A DNA stretch of 64,000 nt, from positions 248,001 through 312,000 of the forward strand of contig NZ_JAPDHW010000001.1 of NCBI RefSeq assembly GCF_025971945.1. The letters are read 5' to 3'. Positions 25,821-33,932 of this stretch are shown one piece after another. A model generated the notes under the pieces. That model was given only the letters and a program-made list of their open reading frames with translations, searched no databases and had not been told where the DNA came from. The stretch is from Chryseobacterium kimseyorum. Its GTDB lineage: Bacteria > Bacteroidota > Bacteroidia > Flavobacteriales > Weeksellaceae. Each line of letters starts with the position of its first letter. Position 1 is the stretch's first letter. A program made the position numbers and the translations under genes.

Positions 25821-27440
25821 ATGGCAGAAGTTATTACAATGCCACGTCTTTCCGACACTATGACGGAAGGTAAAGTGGCGAAATGGCATAAAAAAGTAGG
25901 AGATAAAATAAAGGAAGGAGATATTTTAGCTGAAATTGAAACGGATAAAGCGGTTCAGGATTTCGAATCTGAAATTGAAGGAACTCTTTTATTTGTAGGA
26001 GTAGAAGAAGGTTCTGCAGCGGCAGTTGATTCTATTCTGGCAATTATCGGTAAAGAAGGTGAAGATATTTCTTCTTTAAAAGGAGGTAGTGCTCCTGCAG
26101 CAGAAGGTGGTTCTGAAGAAAAAAAGTCTGAAGAAGAATCTAAAACTGAAAATGAATCTACCAGCGTTGAGCAAACTTCAGCAGAAGTTCCTGCAGGTGT
26201 AGAGGTAATTACAATGCCAAGACTTTCTGATACAATGACAGAAGGTAAAGTAGCTAAGTGGCACAAAAATGTTGGAGATACAGTGAAAGAAGGAGATCTT
26301 CTAGCTGAGATCGAAACAGATAAAGCTGTTCAGGACTTCGAATCTGAATTCAACGGCGTTCTTTTGAAGCAAGGTGTTGAAGAAGGTGGAGCTGCACCCG
26401 TTGACAGCGTTTTAGCAATTATCGGTCCTGAAGGAACTGATGTTTCTGGAGTAGGTGCCGCAAAACCGGCATCAAAATCTGAAGATCAACCAGCTGAACA
26501 GAAATCTGAAGCGAAAGCTGAAGAGAAATCGGTTGCACAAACTACTGATGCATCATCGTCTGACAGAGTGGCAATCTCTCCTTTAGCTAAAAAAATGGCT
26601 CAGGATAAAGGTGTTGATATCCATAGCGTACAGGGTTCTGGTGAAAACGGAAGAATTGTGAAAAAAGATATTGAAAACTATCAGCCTTCACAAAAAACTG
26701 AAGTTGCTACGGCTCAACAAAGTAATGCAGCAGCGCAGGTTGCTTTAAGCTTTGTGCAGGGAGAAGATACAGAAACTCCAAACTCTCAGGTAAGAAATAT
26801 TATTGCGAAACGTCTTTCTGAAAGTAAATTCTCTGCTCCTCATTATTATCTGATGGTTGAAATCAACATGGATAAAGCGATTGAAGCGAGAAAAGAAATC
26901 AACTCATTGCCAGATACTAAAATTTCATTCAATGACATGGTGATTAAAGCGACAGCTGTTGCTTTAAGAAAACATCCACAGGTGAACTCAAGCTGGGCAG
27001 GAGATAAAGTAATTCACAGAGGAAACATCAATGTCGGAGTAGCAGTTGCAATTCCTGACGGATTGGTGGTTCCGGTTCTGAAAAATACAGATCAGATGAA
27101 TTACACTCAGATTTCTGCTGCTGTGAAAGATATGGCCGGAAGAGCAAAATCTAAAGGTCTTAAAGCAAACGAAATGGAAGGTTCTACATTCTCTATCTCA
27201 AACTTAGGAATGTTCGGAATTGAAACTTTCACAAGTATCATCAACCAACCAAACGCTGCAATTCTTTCTGTAGGTGCAATTATCGAGAAACCGATCGTAA
27301 AGAACGGTCAGATCGTAGTAGGAAATATTATGAAGCTTTCATTGGCATGTGATCACAGAGTGGTAGACGGTTCTACGGGAGCTCAGTTCTTACAGACTTT
27401 AAAAACATATTTAGAAAGCCCACTAACTTTGTTACTGTAA
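25821..27440 (+). CDS. pyruvate dehydrogenase E2 (dihydrolipoamide acetyltransferase), two lipoyl domains
   Basis: A 539-residue E2 core enzyme. Two nearly identical lipoyl domains (about residues 2-78 and 129-206) both carry MPRLSDTMTEGKVAKWH and the lipoylated lysine in EIETDKAV. Acidic Glu/Ser-rich and Ala/Lys-rich linkers separate them. The peripheral subunit-binding domain is AISPLAKKMAQDKGVDIHSVQGSGENGRIVKKDI (about residue 250). The catalytic domain ends with SLACDHRVVDGSTGAQFL, containing the active histidine and aspartate. It transfers acetyl groups from E1 to CoA. It is probably co-transcribed with pdhA. Confidence 0.96.
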   Translation: MAEVITMPRLSDTMTEGKVAKWHKKVGDKIKEGDILAEIETDKAVQDFESEIEGTLLFVGVEEGSAAAVDSILAIIGKEGEDISSLKGGSAPAAEGGSEEKKSEEESKTENESTSVEQTSAEVPAGVEVITMPRLSDTMTEGKVAKWHKNVGDTVKEGDLLAEIETDKAVQDFESEFNGVLLKQGVEEGGAAPVDSVLAIIGPEGTDVSGVGAAKPASKSEDQPAEQKSEAKAEEKSVAQTTDASSSDRVAISPLAKKMAQDKGVDIHSVQGSGENGRIVKKDIENYQPSQKTEVATAQQSNAAAQVALSFVQGEDTETPNSQVRNIIAKRLSESKFSAPHYYLMVEINMDKAIEARKEINSLPDTKISFNDMVIKATAVALRKHPQVNSSWAGDKVIHRGNINVGVAVAIPDGLVVPVLKNTDQMNYTQISAAVKDMAGRAKSKGLKANEMEGSTFSISNLGMFGIETFTSIINQPNAAILSVGAIIEKPIVKNGQIVVGNIMKLSLACDHRVVDGSTGAQFLQTLKTYLESPLTLLL

Positions 27441-27461
27441 TTTTCTTTTTATATTATACTA

Positions 27462-27488
27462 AAACCTCTCATTTCGGGAGGTTTTTTT
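27462..27488 (+). terminator. Rho-independent terminator after the pyruvate dehydrogenase operon
   Basis: Stem AAACCTC/GAGGTTT with a loop of about nine bases and a seven-T tail. Confidence 0.75.
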
Positions 27489-27530
27489 GTTTAAAATTTA
27501 TAAAATCATACATCTTATTCTCTAATTTTG

Positions 27531-27551
27531 CCCTAAACCCTAAACCCTAAA
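27531..27551. repeat. Three tandem CCCTAAA units
   Basis: Three perfect head-to-tail copies of the 7-mer CCCTAAA lie 48 bp before the first gene of the GLPGLI array. They match the plant telomere unit by sequence only; there is no reason to think of a chromosome end. Confidence 0.8.
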
Positions 27552-27598
27552 GCATTGTCTTTTAAAAATAATATCCTATTTTAGTGAAAAAAAATTCT

Positions 27599-28465
27599 AT
27601 GAAGAGAATCATTATTGGAATACTGTCTTTTTTAAGCATCTCATCTTACGCACAGAATCAGCGTTTTTCTTATGAGTATAAATTTGTCATCGATTCTACA
27701 GAAAAAGATAAAACAGCAACAGAAATCATGCTTTTAGAAGTTTTTCCTCACGGCTCAAAGTTCTACAGCAGAGAAGTGTTTGAATCTGATTCAATGATGG
27801 ATGCAGAGATTAAAAAACAGTCGAGAGGTTTCGATAATCATATTAATTTAAAGGGATTTAAAAGCAAGGGAAAAATAAGATATCAGATCGAAAAAAACTA
27901 TCCAGACTACTCTGTAAAATATTTTACACGCTTAGGTTCTTCGGAATATATGATCCAGGAATCCAGAAAAATAGACTGGAAAATATTGCCGGAAAATGAA
28001 AAGGTGGGTGAGTTTACCACTCAGAAAGCAACTTGCAACTATGTCGGTAGAGTCTGGACTGCTTGGTTTACTGCAGATATTCCCATTCAGGATGGACCGT
28101 ATAAATTTCATGGTCTGCCGGGCTTAATTGTAAAACTGGAAGACAGAACAAAATCACATACTTTTGAATTAAAAGGTGTGGCTAAATTTGGGAATGAAAA
28201 AGAATGGAAAAGTTTAAAGGATATAGAACGATATGAACCCCTTATTGTTTTAAACGATAAAAAATATAAAAAAGCATATCTGGATAACAGGGCAGATCCA
28301 AATAAAGGACTTCGTGGACTTTTAGCAGAAGGCGGAAAAATTGAAATGAAAGATCCTTCGGGAAAAATTATCGATACCAATGAAATGATGAAAAGAAGAG
28401 AAAAACAACAGTTAGAAGCCAATAAGAAGAACAACAATCTGTTGGAATTAGACTTATTACAATAA
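27599..28465 (+). CDS. GLPGLI family secreted protein (array copy 1)
   Basis: A 288-residue exported protein of the GLPGLI family, unknown function. The ATG at 27599 gives a clean signal peptide (MKRIIIGILSFLSISSYAQ); an in-frame GTG at 27584 would add five residues. The mature part starts with NQRFSYEYKFVIDSTEKD. The diagnostic block is ATCNYVGRVWTAWFTADIPIQDGPYKFHGLPGLIVKLED near residue 170. The C-terminus is a charged tail ending in ELDLLQ. It is the longest copy, with extra residues around KGFKSKGKIRYQ. It is first in an array of three with 14-nt gaps. Confidence 0.88.
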   Translation: MKRIIIGILSFLSISSYAQNQRFSYEYKFVIDSTEKDKTATEIMLLEVFPHGSKFYSREVFESDSMMDAEIKKQSRGFDNHINLKGFKSKGKIRYQIEKNYPDYSVKYFTRLGSSEYMIQESRKIDWKILPENEKVGEFTTQKATCNYVGRVWTAWFTADIPIQDGPYKFHGLPGLIVKLEDRTKSHTFELKGVAKFGNEKEWKSLKDIERYEPLIVLNDKKYKKAYLDNRADPNKGLRGLLAEGGKIEMKDPSGKIIDTNEMMKRREKQQLEANKKNNNLLELDLLQ

Positions 28466-28479
28466 TTTAGAACATCCAA

Positions 28480-29325
28480 ATGAAAACATTACTTATCACA
28501 TTTTTGTCATTTTTCAGTTTACAATTTACCGCACAAAACCAGCGTTTCCTTTATGAGTATAAATTTGTAAAAGATTCTACTGAAAAAAGTAAATCTGAAA
28601 CTGAACTCATGGTTTTAGATGCCATTAAAACAGGTTCTAAATTTTACAGTTTGAAAAAAAGCATAGCAGATTCCATACATCAGGACAGATTGAAAAAAAA
28701 TGCGAGAGATTTTTCAGGATTAGATTATGGATTGGTGCATTATGTAGTTGAAAAAACATATCCCGATTTCCAAATTGAGTTCTTCAACGTTTTTGAAATG
28801 GATAAGTACAAGGTTACCGAAAAGAGAAAATTAGCCTGGAAAATACTGCCCGATAAAGAGAAAATAGGTGAATTGAATACTCAGAAAGCTTCCGTTAATT
28901 TTGCAGGAAGAATCTGGACGGCGTGGTTTGCAACTGATGTGCCGATTCAGGATGGACCTTATAAATTTCATGGTCTTCCGGGGTTAATTGTAAAATTGGA
29001 GGATAAAACCCAATCGCATTCTTTTGTATTAAAAGAAATCAAAAAACTTCCTATAGATTATCAATGGGAAAGTGACAATAAAATAAAGAGTTTCAATGCA
29101 ACAATTTCACTTGATGAGATCAAATATAAAAAACAGTTTCTTGATTTTAGAAATAATCCGGCTAAAAGTTTAAGACAGATAGTTTCAAGTAATCAAAAAA
29201 TAAATATAATTGATGAGTCTGGAAAACCTCTGGATATTGAAAAATTAATTAAAGACAAAGAAAGAGCAGCCAAGGAAAATAATGCCAGAGACAATAATGT
29301 ATTAGAATTGGACTTATTAAAATAA
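28480..29325 (+). CDS. GLPGLI family secreted protein (array copy 2)
   Basis: A 281-residue paralogue of its neighbours. It has a signal peptide (MKTLLITFLSFFSLQFTAQ) and then NQRFLYEYKFVKDSTEKS. The core is RKLAWKILPDKEKIGELNTQKASVNFAGRIWTAWFATDVPIQDGPYKFHGLPGLIVKLED. The C-terminal end is again NNVLELDLLK. Short gaps to copies 1 and 3 point to one transcript. No catalytic motif is recognisable; the conserved tryptophan- and GLPGLI-containing block may be structural. Confidence 0.88.
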   Translation: MKTLLITFLSFFSLQFTAQNQRFLYEYKFVKDSTEKSKSETELMVLDAIKTGSKFYSLKKSIADSIHQDRLKKNARDFSGLDYGLVHYVVEKTYPDFQIEFFNVFEMDKYKVTEKRKLAWKILPDKEKIGELNTQKASVNFAGRIWTAWFATDVPIQDGPYKFHGLPGLIVKLEDKTQSHSFVLKEIKKLPIDYQWESDNKIKSFNATISLDEIKYKKQFLDFRNNPAKSLRQIVSSNQKINIIDESGKPLDIEKLIKDKERAAKENNARDNNVLELDLLK

Positions 29326-29338
29326 TTTTAAAGTACTG

Positions 29339-30184
29339 ATGAAAAACCTATTACTTACAATTTTTACTTTTTCAGGTATTCTTTTGTATGCACAAAATCA
29401 AAGATTCAGCTATGAATACAAATTTGTGACCGATTCTACAGCAAAAGACAGATCTATAACTGAACTGATGTATCTTGATATTTCAAAAAACGGTTCGAAA
29501 TTTTACAGCCGGGACAAGGTTTTGGCAGATTCACTCATGAGAGAAATAGATAAAAGAGGTAGCAACGATTTTCAGGGGATAACGTTTGGAAGTGTTCAGC
29601 ATATCGTAGAAAAAACATATCCGGATTATAAAATTCAGTTCTTTAACCGAATTGATATGGATGAGTATAAAGTTTCTGATGGTCGAAAAATTGACTGGAA
29701 AATTCTTCCTGATCAACAAAAAGTAGGAGAGTTTAATGCTCAGAAGGCTGTGGGGAATTTTGCCGGCAGACAATGGATAGCCTGGTTTACCACAGAAATT
29801 CCTATTCAGGATGGCCCGTATAAATTCAATGGTTTACCGGGATTGATTGTAAAAATTGAAGACAGAACAAATTCACATTCATTTGTTTTAAAAGAAGTAA
29901 AGAGACTGAAGGCAGAAGACGTATGGATAAGCGACGATAATCGCAAAAGATACGACCCTTTAATTATTCTCAGTCAGGACAAATATAAAAAACAGTTTAT
30001 AGACGCAAGAAATAATCCCACAAAAGGGATGAGACAGCTGATGTCTAGAGGTGGCAGCGTTAAATTTACAGACAGCAATGGAAAAGAGCTCGATGCTGAA
30101 AAAATGATGCGTGATCAGGAGAAAAGAGCAAAAGAAAATAATGCAAAAGACAATAATCTGTCGGAACTCGATTTGCTACAGTAA
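29339..30184 (+). CDS. GLPGLI family secreted protein (array copy 3)
   Basis: A 281-residue paralogue with a signal peptide (MKNLLLTIFTFSGILLYAQ), the start NQRFSYEYKFVTDSTAKD and the core AVGNFAGRQWIAWFTTEIPIQDGPYKFNGLPGLIVKIED. The tail ends in NNLSELDLLQ. It matches copy 2 in length and closes the array. A perfect 12-bp terminator follows, shared with the convergent aldolase gene. Function unknown. Confidence 0.88.
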   Translation: MKNLLLTIFTFSGILLYAQNQRFSYEYKFVTDSTAKDRSITELMYLDISKNGSKFYSRDKVLADSLMREIDKRGSNDFQGITFGSVQHIVEKTYPDYKIQFFNRIDMDEYKVSDGRKIDWKILPDQQKVGEFNAQKAVGNFAGRQWIAWFTTEIPIQDGPYKFNGLPGLIVKIEDRTNSHSFVLKEVKRLKAEDVWISDDNRKRYDPLIILSQDKYKKQFIDARNNPTKGMRQLMSRGGSVKFTDSNGKELDAEKMMRDQEKRAKENNAKDNNLSELDLLQ

Positions 30185-30186
30185 AA

Positions 30187-30216
30187 AACGCCCGAAACCT
30201 TAGTTTCGGGCGTTCA
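30187..30216. terminator. Bidirectional terminator between the GLPGLI array and the aldolase gene
   Basis: A perfect 12-bp stem AACGCCCGAAAC/GTTTCGGGCGTT with a 4-nt loop lies between convergent genes. The better T run is on the minus-strand side (six T). Confidence 0.85.
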
Positions 30217-30232
30217 TATTTTAAACTTAATT

Positions 30233-30886
30233 TTAAGCTAATTTCTGAGAATCTGAGATAAACTGAGCCAATCCGCTGTCTGTTAACGGGTGTTTCAATA
30301 AACTCAAGATCGGAGGAAGTGGCGAAGTGATCACATCTGCACCAATCTTTGCACAGTCGATAATATGCATTGAATGACGGATAGATGCTGCCAAAATTTC
30401 AGTTTCATACATGTAGTTATCAAATACCAATCTGATTTCTTCAATTAGATTCAAACCGTCAGTAGAAATATCATCTAATCTTCCAAGGAAAGGAGAAACG
30501 TAAGATGCACCTGCTTTAGCAGCTAAAAGCGCCTGTCCAACAGAGAAAATCAAAGTACAGTTGGTTCTGATTCCTTTGTCAGAAAAATATTTTAATGCTT
30601 TGATACCATCTTTAATCATTGGAATTTTCACCACGATGTTTGGGTGAATTGCAGCCAACTCATCGCCTTCTTTGATCATTTCTTCGTAAGTAGTAGAAAG
30701 CACTTCAGCAGAAATATCTCCGTCTACGATCTCACAAATAGCTTTATAATGATCTTTAATTGCTTCAGCACCTCTGATGCCTTCTTTTGCCATCAATGAT
30801 GGATTTGTGGTTACACCATCCAAAATACCAAGGTCTTTAGCTTCTTTAATTTGCTCTAAATTAGCAGTGTCAATAAAAAATTTCAT
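30233..30886 (-). CDS. fsa: transaldolase / fructose-6-phosphate aldolase
   Basis: A 217-residue compact transaldolase of the FSA/TalC subfamily, a TIM barrel using Schiff-base chemistry. Signatures are [31 protein letters not shown] at the start, the lysine in [14 protein letters not shown] (Schiff base), [32 protein letters not shown] and [23 protein letters not shown] near the end. Whether it works as a pentose-phosphate transaldolase or as a fructose-6-phosphate aldolase cannot be told from length alone. It has its own TATCTTTG box. Confidence 0.93.
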   Translation of the reverse strand: MKFFIDTANLEQIKEAKDLGILDGVTTNPSLMAKEGIRGAEAIKDHYKAICEIVDGDISAEVLSTTYEEMIKEGDELAAIHPNIVVKIPMIKDGIKALKYFSDKGIRTNCTLIFSVGQALLAAKAGASYVSPFLGRLDDISTDGLNLIEEIRLVFDNYMYETEILAASIRHSMHIIDCAKIGADVITSPLPPILSLLKHPLTDSGLAQFISDSQKLA

Positions 30887-30904
30887 ATGATAGATTTATT
30901 CTTA

Positions 30905-30912
30905 CAAAGATA
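30905..30912 (-). promoter_or_regulatory. -7 promoter box (TATCTTTG) of the aldolase gene
   Basis: An exact TAnnTTTG match on the minus strand, 18 nt before the ATG. Confidence 0.5.
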
Positions 30913-31046
30913 ATGAATACTTCTTAATTAAAGATTGATCAGATGTTACGAAATGTGTTACTATCAAAGCCATCAAATATATTGTCCATCTCACATCCTT
31001 TTCACTGAATAGAATAATTTTACATTCATCATCTTTAATATAAGAA

Positions 31047-31073
31047 AAAATCCGGAGATGTTTCCGGATTTTA
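31047..31073 (-). terminator. Rho-independent terminator after the TPR protein gene
   Basis: A 10-bp stem AAAATCCGGA/TCCGGATTTT with a T run on the minus strand, six bases after the stop codon. Confidence 0.8.
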
Positions 31074-31078
31074 CTATA

Positions 31079-31627
31079 CTATGAATTTAAGGCCTTGCTG
31101 AGTTTTACAGCGTCCTGATTGCTCGGATCATACTGCAGTGACTTCGCAATATATTCTTTTGCCTTATTAGGATTTGTCTGCTGCTCTGCAAAGGCAATAT
31201 ACAGATAGGCGTATGCCAGACTTTTTTTATTCTGTTCAAGTTCTTCTGGTTTTACAGTCGAAATATACTTCTCGTATGCAATTTTTGCATTGGCATCATC
31301 TTTAGCAGATTGATACGCATATCCCTGGCTGTAGTAAGATGGTGCCCAATCTGGCAATAAAACAGATATTTTTTTCCAGGTATCGACTGCATTTGGCCAG
31401 TCAGAAGCGTCCTGATATGCTGTAGCTAGTTTTGACAACGACTCTGCATCTTTCGGATTTGTTTCTACTTGTTTTTTGAGTGCATCAATAGTCGGGTTAG
31501 TTTGAGCCGGACTCGTTGTTGCTGTATTTGCTGTTTCCGTAGTAGTCTGTGCGTTCACAAAACCTGCAGTTCCAGCAAGCATTAAACCTAAAAAAAGATT
31601 TCTAACATTACTTTTAATCATTTTCAT
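31079..31627 (-). CDS. exported tetratricopeptide repeat protein
   Basis: A 182-residue secreted or periplasmic protein. The signal peptide is NLFLGLMLAGTAGFVNAQ, followed by a threonine- and alanine-rich linker of about 20 residues. Three to four TPR-like helical pairs follow (DAESLSKLATAYQDASDWPNAVDTWKK, APSYYSQGYAYQSAKDDANAKIAYEKYI, KAKEYIAKSLQYDPSNQDAVKLSKAL). TPRs mediate protein contacts; the partner is unknown. It stands alone. Two in-frame ATG codons are possible starts (31627 and 31621). Confidence 0.85.
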   Translation of the reverse strand: MKMIKSNVRNLFLGLMLAGTAGFVNAQTTTETANTATTSPAQTNPTIDALKKQVETNPKDAESLSKLATAYQDASDWPNAVDTWKKISVLLPDWAPSYYSQGYAYQSAKDDANAKIAYEKYISTVKPEELEQNKKSLAYAYLYIAFAEQQTNPNKAKEYIAKSLQYDPSNQDAVKLSKALNS

Positions 31628-31751
31628 AATCTTACATTTTTTAAAATTCTAATTTAAATGTTCAATTATAATTCCATAAAACCAGAAATTTTAGAAGGTT
31701 TAAGTTTTTTTAGAAATTATTAATATCAGGAATTATTTTTTAACTAAATTT

Positions 31752-31781
31752 TTGAATCGTTATCTTTTGAACTTATCTTTG
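31752..31781 (+). promoter_or_regulatory. Promoter of pepE (TTG - 19 bp - TATCTTTG)
   Basis: The best complete consensus promoter in the window: TTG at 31752-31754, a 19-bp spacer and exact TATCTTTG at 31774-31781. The leader of about 35 nt carries two direct TTTGTCACA copies (31778-31786 and 31793-31801), the first overlapping the -7 box. Confidence 0.65.
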
Positions 31782-31819
31782 TCACAGAACGTTTTGTCAC
31801 AATTTATTTACAATCTGTC

Positions 31820-32512
31820 ATGAATATCATCTTAGCTTCAACTTCCACACTCTTCGGTGGAGCGTATTTAGAATATTTAAAAGAAGAATTAATTAATTTA
31901 TATCACGGAATTGATGAAATTATTTTTATTCCTTTTGCCAGACCCGGCGGAATCTCTCATGATGATTATACAGAAAAAGCAAGGTCTTTTTTTGAGACGA
32001 TTAATATAAAGGTGAAAGGTCTTCATGAATTTGATAATAAAACTGAAGCCATTAACGAAGCAGAAGGATATTTTACGGGAGGCGGAAATACATTTTTATT
32101 GGTAAAAAACCTGCATGAGGAAAATTTGATGAAAATATTAAAACAAAATATTGAAAGCGGAAAACCATATCTCGGTTGCAGTGCAGGCAGTAATATTGGC
32201 GGTCAAACTATGAAAACAACGAATGATATGCCCATTGTTTATCCGCCAAGTTTTGACTGTATGGGATTGGTTCCTTTTAACATCAATCCACATTATTTAG
32301 ATCCAAATCCTGAACTTAGACATAACGGTGAAACGAGAGAAACCAGAATAAAAGAATTTTTGACACAAAATGATATGAAGGTTGTCGGCTTGCGCGAAGG
32401 TAACTGGATCAGAAGAATTAATGATACAATAACCGTAGAAGGTAATGAGTTGACAAGAATTTTTGAGAAAGATAAAGAACCTTACGAAATTGAATCTGGC
32501 AGTCAGCTGTAA
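31820..32512 (+). CDS. pepE: dipeptidase E (S51 aspartyl dipeptidase)
   Basis: A 230-residue cytoplasmic serine peptidase of family S51, which in characterised members cleaves Asp-X dipeptides. The class I glutamine amidotransferase-like fold shows AEGYFTGGGNTFLLVKNL, the nucleophile in LGCSAGSNIGG and the histidine region FNINPHYLDPNPELRHNGETRE. The start MNIILASTSTLFGGAYLEYL matches family proteins. It has its own strong promoter. Confidence 0.93.
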   Translation: MNIILASTSTLFGGAYLEYLKEELINLYHGIDEIIFIPFARPGGISHDDYTEKARSFFETINIKVKGLHEFDNKTEAINEAEGYFTGGGNTFLLVKNLHEENLMKILKQNIESGKPYLGCSAGSNIGGQTMKTTNDMPIVYPPSFDCMGLVPFNINPHYLDPNPELRHNGETRETRIKEFLTQNDMKVVGLREGNWIRRINDTITVEGNELTRIFEKDKEPYEIESGSQL

Positions 32513-32529
32513 TTTTATTTCATAATTTT

Positions 32530-32537
32530 TATATTTG
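32530..32537 (+). promoter_or_regulatory. -7 promoter box (TATATTTG) of dacB
   Basis: An exact TAnnTTTG match 16 nt before the dacB ATG. Confidence 0.45.
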
Positions 32538-32553
32538 AATAAACATCACAATA

Positions 32554-33927
32554 ATGAAAAGATCGTTTGCCATTCTTACTTTTTCCGCACAAATTTTATT
32601 CAGCCAAAACATCACCCAAAAACTGGATGATGCAACCAAAAAACTGATGAATTCCAGTACGGCAATTTCGTCTAACCTGTCATTTTATGTTGCTGATGAA
32701 AGCGGAAATGCTGTTTATGATTATCAGGGAAGTAAAGGACTTTCAACTGCTTCTACACAGAAAATTTTCACTGCTGCAGCTGCTTTAGAAACTTTAGGCA
32801 AAAATTTCACTTACAAAACAAGTTCGGCATATTCTGGTACAATTTCAAATGGGAATTTAAATGGGAACCTCTTTATTACTTCTAATGGTGATCCAACTTT
32901 AGGAAGCTGGAGATATGATGGCTACAAACCTGAAAATTTTAAACAAAAATTATTAGATGCGATTAAAAAATCAGGAATTAAAAAAATATCCGGAGATTTG
33001 ATTGTTGACGATTCATATTTTGATCATCAGACCATTCCTGGAGGTTGGCCGTATGACGATTTCGGAAATTACTACGGAGCCGGAGTCTGGGGAATTAACT
33101 GGAGAGAAAATCAATTTGACATCAACATCAGCGGAACAGATTTTAAAAGTTTTTCGTATCCGTTAGCGGGAATTAAATGGTTAAATGACCTGAAAGCAGC
33201 CGGAAGTTCTGATCAGAGTCTGATTTTTACTTCCCCTTATTCTGACGTCGCATTGATTAACGGAAATTTACCTGCAGGAAAAATCACTACGGTTTCAGGT
33301 TCTGTGCCTAATCCTCCTTTACAGCTGGGTTTAGAAGTTCAGCAGTGGCTAAAAGATTCAGGAATTGAATTTTCAGGAAAAGTAATGACCAGTACTCAGA
33401 TTGAAATTGAAGGAAAGAAAATCTTAGAATTCCCCAAAAGCAATATTATTTTCACTTATGAATCACCAACTCTAGACAAAATAGTCTATTGGTTCCTGAG
33501 AAAATCTGTCAATATGTACGGAGAAAATTTAATCAAGACTTTAGGGAAGGAGAAGAAAGGAAATTCAAGTTTCAAAAGTGGAGTCGCTTATCTGAAAGAA
33601 TTTTGGAAATCGAAAGAAATAATTTCAAACATGATTAATTTCGCTGACGGTAGCGGACTTTCGCCACAAAATTATGTTTCCGCTAAGGCAGAAGTTCAGG
33701 CCTTACTATACGCGAAAAAGCAAACCTGGTTCGATTCTTACTATGAAGGATTTCCCACTCAGGATAACGGAATGAAAATGAAAAGCGGAACGATGAGAGA
33801 TACAAAATCTTACGCAGGATATCACAGTGCAAAAGACGGTAAAAAATATGTTTATTCAATCATTATTAACAATTATGAAGGAAGCGGAAGTACTGAGCTG
33901 CAGAAGATTTTAAATGTTTTAAAATAA
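32554..33927 (+). CDS. dacB: D-alanyl-D-alanine carboxypeptidase/endopeptidase (PBP4 type, S13)
   Basis: A 457-residue periplasmic penicillin-binding protein that trims peptidoglycan peptide crosslinks. A signal peptide (RSFAILTFSAQILFSQ) is present. The active-site triad motifs are SxxK in STASTQKIF (about residue 67), SxN in KSVNMYGENL and KTG-like KSG in MKMKSGTMRD. The long insert between SxxK and SxN is typical of class C low-molecular-weight PBPs. It is followed after 5 nt by a histidine kinase gene, suggesting one operon with the envelope genes downstream. Confidence 0.93.
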   Translation: MKRSFAILTFSAQILFSQNITQKLDDATKKLMNSSTAISSNLSFYVADESGNAVYDYQGSKGLSTASTQKIFTAAAALETLGKNFTYKTSSAYSGTISNGNLNGNLFITSNGDPTLGSWRYDGYKPENFKQKLLDAIKKSGIKKISGDLIVDDSYFDHQTIPGGWPYDDFGNYYGAGVWGINWRENQFDINISGTDFKSFSYPLAGIKWLNDLKAAGSSDQSLIFTSPYSDVALINGNLPAGKITTVSGSVPNPPLQLGLEVQQWLKDSGIEFSGKVMTSTQIEIEGKKILEFPKSNIIFTYESPTLDKIVYWFLRKSVNMYGENLIKTLGKEKKGNSSFKSGVAYLKEFWKSKEIISNMINFADGSGLSPQNYVSAKAEVQALLYAKKQTWFDSYYEGFPTQDNGMKMKSGTMRDTKSYAGYHSAKDGKKYVYSIIINNYEGSGSTELQKILNVLK

Positions 33928-33932
33928 TTAAT

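Noticed and set aside
27531..27551. CCCTAAA repeats read as a telomere.
   Set aside because: Three copies in mid-chromosome between bacterial genes are not a chromosome end.
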